This document shows, one piece after another, positions 1 to 64,000 of a stretch of DNA of 64,000 bases (positions are counted from its first letter, which is position 1; every line of letters starts with the position of its first letter). The DNA lies in NCBI GenBank assembly GCA_009760855.2, contig WPIO01000017.1:2871501-2935500 (forward strand), in the 5' to 3' direction. The notes under the pieces were generated by a model. It was given only the letters and a program-made list of their open reading frames with translations. It ran no database searches and was not told the DNA's origin. Made by a program: the position numbers and the translations under genes. The DNA comes from Cristatella mucedo (taxonomy: Eukaryota; Bryozoa; Phylactolaemata; Cristatellidae).

Positions 1-105
1 GCAACCATCCTAGCTCTTTCAGCAAAGGAGACACGTGCTCAAACCGCTGGGACTTGAAGACCAGCCTTGCAGCCATATTCATAGTCAGCTGCAGTGGCCT
101 AGTTG
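1..105 (-). mobile_element. LINE-B fragment cut by the window edge
   Basis: The stretch is near-identical to 25148-25242, which is part of a longer antisense LINE-B copy. It encodes the same HVSPLLKELGW-type region on the - strand. Confidence 0.75.
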
Positions 106-222
106 CTTTCTTTGGCAGCCCAGCAAGAATCCAGGTCGTGAGTCTATGCCGCTTTGCTTCTGGTCACAGTGCAGTGCTGATAGCAGCAGCTCTGCTTCAG
201 GGGCTCTTGCTGAGTCTTTGCA

Positions 223-2195
223 TTGCTTAGGGTATACAACGACCTGCTTAGGAATGCAGACATGGGTAGAGTGTCTCTACTTGTTTTGCTCGATCTTTCG
301 GCAGCTTTTGGTACTATCGATCACAAAGTTCGTCTAGAGCGCCTCTCATCTCGCCTGACCATCACTGGCACTGCCCTGCAGTGGTTCAGGTCCTATCTCA
401 GTGGGAGACTCCAGAGTACTGACGTGAATGGACAAAGATCATCTGAAGTACCTCTGCAATATGGAGTACCTCAGGGCTCAGTGCTAGGTCCGGTTCTTTT
501 CACGGTTTATACTCTGCCTCTTGCTGATGTGATTGCCAAGCACAATCTAGGCTTTCACTTCTATGCGGATGACACTCAGTTGTACCTTTGCTTTGATCCC
601 TCCCAGCCTTCGAGCACCTCAAATTCTCTAAACTCACTAGCTGCATGCATTGATGACACCCGCACATGGATGGCAGCAAATTTTCTAAAACTAAACGATG
701 ATAAAACTAACTTACTAGTTATGGGCAAACCCAGTTTGATTCAGAGATTGGAAAGGCTGACTCTCAAAATTGGCTCTGCCAGCATATCTTTAGTTGAATC
801 AGCTCGAAATCTAGGTGTCATATTCCAAAGCGACCTCTCGTTAGACGACCATATCAGCTCCACAGTCAAATCTGCCTATTTTAGCTTCGTAACATTGCTA
901 AAATTCGGGCTTGTTTAGATAAGGATACCACGTCTAAGTTGGTCCATGCATTCGTGACATCCCGTCTCGACTTCTGTAACTCACTGCTTGCTGGCCTACG
1001 GGCATGTGCAATCAGACGATTGCAGCTGGTGCAAAACTCTGCAGCTAGGCTTGTCTGTCGTGATCGTCGCAGTTGGCGATCAGTCGGCACCCCTGCACCT
1101 GGATAGAGGCCATCGTCGGCAGCGACAGGCTGCCAGCTCAGCCACAATCGTCTCCAGCCACAATCATCGCCTGTCAGGTAGGCCCAAGACAGCTCTGGCC
1201 GGCTGGCTGGTCCTGCCTGCTAGTGCTGCGCTGCTGTGGCCGTGTGCCTCGGCAGCCACCAACCACTCGTGCTTCTGCTCTTAAGGCTGCTGTGCACGTT
1301 GCAGTCCACTCACGCCACATCGGTCTACCCCACCCCATCAAGCTGCAATGGGTAATCTAGGTGTCATATTCCAAAGCGACCTCTCGTTAGACGACCATAT
1401 CAGCTCCACAGTCAAATCCGCCTATTTTCAGCTTCATAACATTGCTAAAATTCGGGCTTGTTTAGATAAAGATACCACGTCCAAGTTGGTCCATGCATTC
1501 GTGACATCCCGTCTCGACTTCTGCAACTCACTGCTTATTGGCCTACCAGCATGTGCGATCAGGCGATTGCAGCTGGTGCAAAACTCGGCAGCTAGACTGT
1601 CTGCCGTGAGCGTCGCAGTTGCCACATTACTCCACTTCTCGCCGACCTGCACTGGCTACCAGTCAAGCAACGGATTGACTTTAAGGTTTTGTTGCTCACT
1701 TTTAGGTCCCTTCATTCTATGGCTCCAGCCTATCTCTCCGACATACTCCCCCATCAGGCCAAGCATTGTACCACCCGCTTTTCGGAATCCAACAGTCTAC
1801 TAATACCTCGTATAAACCTTAAATCCTTTGGAGACCGTGCATTTAGTTCATATGCTCCCAAAGCCTGGAACTCCCTCCCGACCTGCGTCAGAACATCCCC
1901 TGACCTGACCACATTTAAAAGGAACTTAAAAACACACCTATTTAGGACAGCATTTAGTGGGTCCCTGTGATTCGTCCTTCACGTGCTTATGCGTGCTGAC
2001 ACTGTGCATGCTGCCACTAACCACATTTGCATGCTGACCCTGTGCATGTCACCCCTAACCATGTTATTCATGTTGTTTATCAAGCATGATATTACTCACC
2101 ATTCAATCGCATTTCCCTTTGCAGCAAATGTAAAGCACCTAGAAAGAAATTTGAGTTCTCTGAGAGCGCTTTATCAAGTGCATTATTATTATTAT
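223..2195 (+). mobile_element. LINE-A (L2/CR1-like) copy with reverse transcriptase, frameshifted and internally duplicated
   Basis: The reading frame 223-918 holds reverse transcriptase blocks LLVLLDLSAAFGTIDH, YGVPQGSVLGPVLF and the catalytic YADDTQLYL. The AFD of the family motif reads AFG here. The frame breaks near 885 through a one-base loss. A later frame (1689-1970) has the C-terminal KAWNSLPTCVRTSPDLTTF. The 3' end at about 2125-2195 is the LINE-A tail, with GTAAAGCACCTAG, then GCGCTTTATCAAG and ATT repeats. The endonuclease domain is missing, as in a 5'-truncated insertion. This is a dead copy. Confidence 0.9.
811..1608 (+). repeat. Direct duplication of about 250 bp inside LINE-A
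   Basis: 811-1062 is repeated at 1353-1608 with only scattered differences. About 290 bp of unrelated GC-rich sequence lies between the units. Confidence 0.85.
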
Positions 2196-2790
2196 AGTGT
2201 GACTGTGCTAGACCTTTGGCTGCAACTCTCGCTGTGGCTTTGCCCCTCACCACTTTGCCTGCTGCTGGCTTGGCTTGCCGCATCGATTCGGCACCTCTGC
2301 GAGGCTCGGATCGCCGCCTCTGCTCGTTCTGCGCCTGGTGGCGGCCTGCCTCTTCCCCTACTCCCTGCTGGCTGGCCCTCCTCTCCCTCTCTCGCTTGAC
2401 GAGACAGCCGTGCTTTGCCGATGCTGACCGTGCTCCATCTCAAAGTGCAGTCGCCTTCTCGTCCTGGCCGCCCTCTCCGAAGTGGTCGCGCAAGCGCTCA
2501 CTGCGTGCACGCCGACTGTGTCTCTGTCCTCTGCCCTTGGCTGCCATCGCATCTCCGGAGGTCTTCGGCCAATCGCGAGCGGCGCTGTTTGCATCCCCCC
2601 CATGCCGCTGCAGTCCTGCTTCCTCGTCGCTGAGCACTCGCGACTGCCGCTCTGCTCTGCCACGACTCGGTGCCGCTCGGTGCCGTTGCTTCTCCCTGTG
2701 CCATTGATTCTTTTCGCCCGTGTCATCGTCGGCATTATCGACGGCTCATCGTGGTCGATCGCCACGGTGGCAGCGAGGCACTGCATCCGC
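2196..2790. other. GC-rich stretch upstream of the ANKLE1-like start
   Basis: Open in several frames on both strands because it is GC-rich. It could hold the promoter, 5' UTR or a missed first coding exon. No TATA box or conserved peptide was recognised. Confidence 0.4.
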
Positions 2791-25996
<23,206 letters not shown>

Positions 25997-26881
25997 CGAG
26001 CCTATCTTGTGTCCCTGTCCTTAAGCTAACTACTGCCGTTCGGTGTCTACTTTGCATTTTACGACCAGACTGCACGGCGCATATACCAAAGCTGTGTGTG
26101 CAAAAGGTGGGCATCGCTGACTTTTTTAGTCCATTTCGGACATTACATACATTCTTGGAAATCTAGTAAAACTGGTATCCAATGACCTGAAGACTCAACA
26201 TCGAATGAGTTTTAATAATGCGATTCTAAGGCAGCAAAAACCGAGCATCCTAATGTTCTGCTACATTTGTATTGGGGCAGTTCTACACTGTAAGCCATCG
26301 ACGTCGTGCTTCGTGGCATTCTGTAAAAAGATGAATGAATTATCCCACCAGCAGCCCACATGGTGCCAACAAAACAACTCAATCGATGACCAATCACTCC
26401 AGTCATATTGCAGCAACTGCACGTCATGCTAGTCATCGTCACGAAGCGTCATGTATGTCGGAGCAGTTTGTGAATCCGATCTGCGGAGACAACCTGTAGA
26501 GCCACTGCACGGCCGCAGCTGCCGTACATTTCGGAGAACACTGCTTGGGCACCTTCTGTGCATGTATGAACAAACTGTACTGAAGCGCGTGCTGTGACCA
26601 AAGCAGAATTCCGTTTGGCCTATGCTTTGACTTGGTTAGATGCATACATAGTTTGCTGTGTGCTAGCAAAAGCAATGTATAAAGAGGATATCTGCTGTAA
26701 GTGCATGCTGAGAACCTAAGACATATTGATGGCTGCCAGCCTGCATTCCTGGAAAATCATAAACTGGCTTGCAGTTCTTAAGAGTAATCATTATTTTGAA
26801 ACTAGGCAGCACACAATAACGACGTAATGGAGCTTACATGCACTGCCAAATCTTCAAATGCCAATCTGGTGTGTGCATTGT

Positions 26882-26887
26882 AATAAA
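26882..26887 (+). promoter_or_regulatory. Candidate polyadenylation signal for the ANKLE1-like gene
   Basis: This is the first AATAAA on the + strand that I see after the stop at 25996, 886 bp downstream. Choice by position only. Confidence 0.3.
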
Positions 26888-27839
26888 TGCAGGGCCAGCA
26901 TATTTTTTGTTCGTGTGCATGATCTTGTACATTGATATTATGGCTTGATAAAGTATGGAGCAGGCTTATGTAGACAAATGCATGGCAGGGCATGGCATGC
27001 AAGGGATGCCTCAGGCTGCACGGACAGTGGTCTCTACAACTGGCCCCTCCGAATATTTTGACATTAGGCAGAAACTGGGATATCTCGAGCTTTATCTGTG
27101 ATGCATTTACCGATGCAGGGTGAGCCGCCTCCCACGTTGTCCTGTTGGTCAGTCTCTTATTAGTGGTTTGCGTGTATCTTGTGGGTGACAAAGATAGTGT
27201 ACTCTTATTGACAAAGTTCAGGCTGACAACGAAGAATGACACGTGGTATATCTAATTTGGAAGTTCCGCCAAGTCAGTTAGACCACTTGAGACGATCTGT
27301 TAGGCATGAAGATTTCGGGAATTTCGTTTAGTAAGATTGAGATATGTAGCCACCAATGATATAGACGGGTGTGCGTTTTTGTAAATCGGCTTACATAATC
27401 CGTTATGCAAATATGCTCACGAGACGTGAACACGAGTAAAGTTAAATATCTAAATCGGCTCCCCATTTGGCTGCTCGTGCCAACTCTGACGTGATATGGT
27501 CGTTTACCTACAGAGCTTCCGATGACACGCCGAGGCAATGATCAAATCACCAGTAGTTTGTTTATAGTGAGCACTAACATCTAAACGAGCATCGATCTCA
27601 AAAAGAAGGTACACAATTAAGTACACGTTGACTCTTGAGCGGCACCTCTAAAGCACTACCGCAGGAGCACTACATCCGACCTTTCAAGCATGCAATGTCA
27701 TCATTTCCTTACTTGGACGCTGCTCAAGAGGAAAAGCAGCAGCTCCAGTCTGCTGCTGAACCCGTGCACGCTCTGAAGGGAACTAAATATCTGACTGAAT
27801 CCATTCATGCAAGGCAACGCCAGAAGGAAACAAGACTAA

Positions 27840-27845
27840 TTTATT
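27840..27845 (-). promoter_or_regulatory. Candidate polyadenylation signal for the DPY19-like gene
   Basis: AATAAA on the - strand about 285 bp beyond the stop codon at 28130. Position is reasonable for a 3' UTR; nothing else supports it. Confidence 0.4.
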
Positions 27846-28129
27846 GACTGAACAACAAATGCAGTGCATAACGGATAACTTGGACAAAGAAATAAACTGC
27901 TCAGTCATAACGACAGATCTGAGATGGCCCAGTGACAGGCAATTGCAAGTCTAAGATGGCTCTATGCAGACGCACCTACCCAAGGCTCTTTGCCGGCCAG
28001 CGGAGCCGCCTATGCTCTGGCTGGGACACAACGAATCCACCTTTTTCAGGTGGACAGCCAGACACCGGCGCAGCAGGTGGTGCCACTTTTGCTAGGGTTG
28101 CAGCAGGGCAGGCTCTAAAAATCTAGCGA

Positions 28130-61164
<33,035 letters not shown>

Positions 61165-61284
61165 CTTAGGAGACCTGCAAGATGGGAAAGACATCAATCA
61201 AAGCCGAATCTCCGGCAACAGTCTCGGCACCATAGGTAATTTACCAAGGCAACTTAGGGATGTGATTACTTAAGAAGCTACACG

Positions 61285-61398
61285 CTAACCCCGACCAAGG
61301 TCTGGCCGAGGACGTGGGCATGAGCCCCGTGGCATATGCGAATTGCCTGAATAGAAATTAAGTTCTCTTAGGGTGCTAAACAAAAGAATTAAATTTGT
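61285..61398 (+). mobile_element. SINE-B copy, 5'-truncated
   Basis: Starts at CCCCGACCAAGGTCTGGC, with GACGTGGGCATGAGCCCCG, GCCTGAATAGAAATTAAGTT and the GGGTGCTAAACAAAAG tail. The GGTTAAGGTG head is missing. Confidence 0.78.
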
Positions 61399-61875
61399 TT
61401 GCCCTGGCTGTGCCACGGGAAACCGGGTAGCATGTTGTTTGTCACATGTAATGTCAGCTTCGTGGAAGAGGTTGCCGATCGCAGCAGTCACGAAGGCTAT
61501 GTATCACTCCTTTGGTCCTTTTCTTTAGCTCCCACACGCAAGCCTTCAGATGTCTGCATACGCAGATCAGACCGAAACGGCATGCCTGGCTACAAAGCCT
61601 GCTAGAGCCACAGTGTGTCTGCTGAAAAGCGATGCTTCTGTCTGCTTTCAGAACGAAATGGCTCGGCTCGAGAGATGAAAATGTTCACGGCTTCACCAAC
61701 GATCTGAGCTGCAGTTGATCTCCTTCGGACACTCGTTCACTGCACAATGCTCAGCCACCCACAGCGGAACTCTGCAACAAGCGAACGGGAAATGTTTGTG
61801 TGCAATTTAGACGAGCAAACAAGCTTGTACAACAGGCAAATTTGATGCTACTTGTTGTACTCGGTCTTCAAGTTA

Positions 61876-62017
61876 GCTGGTTTGGCCCAGTGGTTAAGGT
61901 GCTCGCCCCGACCAAGGTCTGGCGCTGAGGTCGTGGGCTCGAGCCGCCCCGAGGCATATGTGAAGTGCCTGAATAGAGATTAAGTTCTCTTGGGGCGCTA
62001 TACAAATGAATTAGATT
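61876..62017 (+). mobile_element. SINE-B copy, full head and tail
   Basis: Head GCTGGTTTGGCCCAGTGGTT, box B-like CGTGGGCTCGAGCC, tail TGAAGTGCCTGAATAGAGAT and GGGGCGCTATACAAATGAAT. Reference copy for SINE-B. Confidence 0.87.
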
Positions 62018-62159
62018 TTTATTTATATTTTTATAATCCCTACAGAATAACCACAGGTACACGTGTGCGCATTTATGTACATGTGTGTTGGCAGCTTCGA
62101 TGGCCCGCCCACAAACGGATTAGCTAAGGCCACCCGACCCTCCGGTCAGATGGGAGAAT

Positions 62160-62300
62160 GTCAAGATTGGCTGATTTAACAGCCTCAGCTAGGTAGCGAC
62201 AGCAGAACCTTAACGGCTATCACCACCTCTTGCCATCGGAAATAAAAGTATGAACCCTAGACCTGGATCGTGAAATGTGAGCGCACTAACCCTAAGCTAA
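62160..62300 (-). mobile_element. SINE-A copy, diverged
   Basis: TTGGCTGATTTAACAGCCTC, ACGGCTATCACCACCTCTTG and a decayed box B. The head is poorly preserved. Confidence 0.65.
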
Positions 62301-62316
62301 GTAGCATGGACAGCTT

Positions 62317-62370
62317 GAGTTCAGGAAGGCAGCAGAATTCGAGGAGTTCAGGAAGGCAGCAGAATTCGAG
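62317..62370 (+). repeat. Exact 27-bp tandem pair
   Basis: Units 62317-62343 and 62344-62370 are identical and start GAGTTCAGGAAGGCAGCAGA. Confidence 0.92.
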
Positions 62371-63138
62371 GCTCAGTCCATTATCCGCCCCGTTGGGACG
62401 TTGGGCTGCTTAGGGCCTCGCCGGTCTGAATGCATCCACTGGCGACAGCTTTGACTGCGGTCCTTCTCGAGTAGCACCGAGGCCAAGGTCAAGACTTGCC
62501 TGACGAACACTAGATCTCTACAGACGTAGCAATCTTGCAGATGGCACATCGAGCTGGCACAGCTGGCAGTGCAGCCACTGTACATCCAAACGTGTCAGGA
62601 TATCTGACTGCCCAACCTGCGGCTCCTCGAGTCGTCTGATTGTCCTCAGAGCTTGGTGGACAGCCACAGGAATGTCAGACTTTGGTTATCCCCTGTTGAA
62701 CCTGGAAATTAAACCCTTTGCGTCCCTCGTGGCAAGCATTCTAACGGCTGTCCTACTCCCGTGTACCGTTGTAATAGGTGAGTTCTTAATTGCTTAAAAT
62801 CATCAACAATCAATCACCAGTGCAGTCTTAGGATGTAAACAAAGACAGGTATGTACGCACTACACATCCAACCCTAACTCCCACACAGCCGAGAAGACTA
62901 GCAGATTTTCTACAGAACTTCTGCAACAATCCCAATAGCACTTATAGCAAGTAGCACTAATAACAAAGCTAATCGATATTTGCTACACTGTCGGTGGCTA
63001 CACATGCCCAGACATGTCAGTCCACCTCACGAACGCTAAGCTATTCGATGCATGTGCTATTTTGAGCGCTATGCAAATCCGGCTGAATCTTCTTATAAGC
63101 TACATTTCCACTCCCGCTCATTTATTTTCAGTGCTTGC
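62371..63138. other. Stretch between SINE-A and candidate first exon
   Basis: No repeat family. A + strand hydrophobic peptide (KPFASLVASILTAVLLP, about 62705) ends at a GT but has no partner, and I do not call it an exon. Confidence 0.35.
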
Positions 63139-63293
63139 ATCCGAAGCAAGAGAACGGCAGAAAAAAGCATGCAGAGAAGAAAAGTAGTTAAAGTACGGCT
63201 GGAAAAGGGTTTGGCCAGTTTGGCCAACTGGATGATAGGCAGAACTGCTGAGCCACTGTCTCGTCGACATTTAGTCCAGAGTCGGCGATCCAC
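63139..63293 (-). CDS. Candidate first exon of the DPY19-like gene (cytosolic tail and first membrane span)
   Basis: The ATG at 63293 opens MDRRLWTKCRRDSGS and leads to the hydrophobic run TLTTFLLCMLFSAVLLLR. This is the expected topology for the DPY19 N terminus: a basic cytosolic tail, then a first membrane span just before the [10 protein letters not shown] exon. The only donor that fits the phase is GAT|GCAAGC, a GC donor with a weak context. With it the total reading frame becomes divisible by three (2058 nt). No sequence similarity is recognised, so this rests on topology and phase. Confidence 0.35.
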
Positions 63294-63579
63294 AAATCAA
63301 AGCCCCAGCTGCCGCCAGTCGGTAATACAATTGAATAGGCAGCTCACGCATCGTCTTGCAACCACTATGATGACACAAGGACCGGTGGTGAGCCTTGTAT
63401 ATCAATCAGCTTGCAAAGCTTGATTATAGGTAATCCAACTGAGAAGCATTGCAGTACCATCAACTGTAGTAACCTCACAGATTAAAGACTACCATGCCGG
63501 CCACATTCTAGGACAACGGATAAGGAAAAGCTGCAATCGTTAGCTTTGAATACAATGCCAGCAAATTCGAATAGTAATA

Positions 63580-64000
63580 ATAATACTAATAACAATATAG
63601 CCTTTTACAGTAATTTAAGAGAACGAGAACTTTTCCCAGATACTTCACACAGGCTGAAAATAAAGTATATATAATGTCCTGATTGTGATAATGCATCCAC
63701 AATCGTGGCATTCGTATACAAATTAAGAACTGTTATGCCGACGAAGCATTCGGTGTGTAGAGTGTGGGTTTTTAATGTCACTTTAAATATCGGCAAGCCA
63801 AGGGTTGTCGTGATGCCACAGTGCTGAGATTTCCAGGTTTTAGGTGCATAGAAACTGAAGGCAAGGTTAATTAGTGGCAAAGTTAAACGAACGAGTTGGT
63901 GAAATGCAGGTTCGAAGAGAGGCCTGGAGAAGAGGTTATATCAGACAGATGGGCCAGAGCTAGTGAATGGATGGACCTAAAATAAGTGACCTTGCAAGAT
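63580..64000 (-). mobile_element. Degenerate LINE-A copy running off the window
   Basis: An ATA-rich run is followed by AATTTAAGAGAACGAGAACT. Further on, GGGCCAGAGCTAGTGAATGG matches the AGCC..AGAATGAAGGGACCTAAA block of other antisense LINE-A copies. Confidence 0.6.

Larger units (their letters stand above)
25997..28129. other. Intergenic gap between the two convergent genes
   Basis: No repeat copy recognised, unusual for this window. It should contain both 3' UTRs. The antisense frame 27242-26802 (146 codons) has no recognised family. Confidence 0.55.

Noticed and set aside
223-918. Reverse transcriptase frame as a host gene
   Set aside because: Frameshifted, lacks the endonuclease part, many copies in the window: a LINE remnant.
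26802-27242. 146-codon antisense frame between the genes
   Set aside because: No recognised family, probably chance in the 3' UTR region.

Overview
The window is nuclear DNA from an intron-rich animal. It carries two multi-exon host genes that converge tail to tail, and both are loaded with retroelement debris. I cannot place the phylum. L2/CR1-type LINEs, tRNA-derived SINEs, hAT and pogo remnants, long TA/TG/GA microsatellites and an intron-dense DPY19-family gene all fit an invertebrate metazoan. No prokaryotic signal, CRISPR array, rRNA or true tRNA gene was seen.

Left gene, + strand, about 2.8-26.0 kb: an ANKLE1/LEM-3-type nuclease. Eleven exons can be placed by family similarity, splice sites and phase, and they sum to an 874-codon frame. 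The order is ankyrin repeats, a long low-complexity linker (one exon is 900 bp), a LEM domain, then a GIY-YIG endonuclease domain split over four exons. One intron appears to use a GC donor. The start codon is tentative.

Right gene, - strand, from about 61.2 kb (perhaps 63.3 kb) down to 28.1 kb: a DPY19-like C-mannosyltransferase, a multi-pass ER membrane enzyme. Eighteen exons were placed, covering the protein from the first lumenal segment to the stop codon. About nine residues remain unplaced between 38.76 and 41.34 kb, and the first exon is only a candidate. The two stop codons are 2.1 kb apart. The two genes have no known functional link; I read the arrangement as convergent neighbours.

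Almost everything else is intronic repeat. LINE-A (L2/CR1-like) has about fourteen copies, most truncated at the 5' end. LINE-B is a second family with seven clear pieces. SINE-A has nine copies with a box B. SINE-B has eight copies plus a tail fragment, and its 3' tail is shared with LINE-A, which suggests a SINE/LINE partnership. DNA transposons are a 390-bp TA-flanked pogo-like deletion derivative (19.9-20.3 kb), a broken pogo-like transposase (36.3-37.7 kb) and a hAT-like transposase piece (58.1-59.5 kb). Three sharp inverted repeats and several short exact tandem duplications lie in otherwise blank intron sequence. The exon models come from reading the sequence and from remembered family sequences; no alignment program was run.
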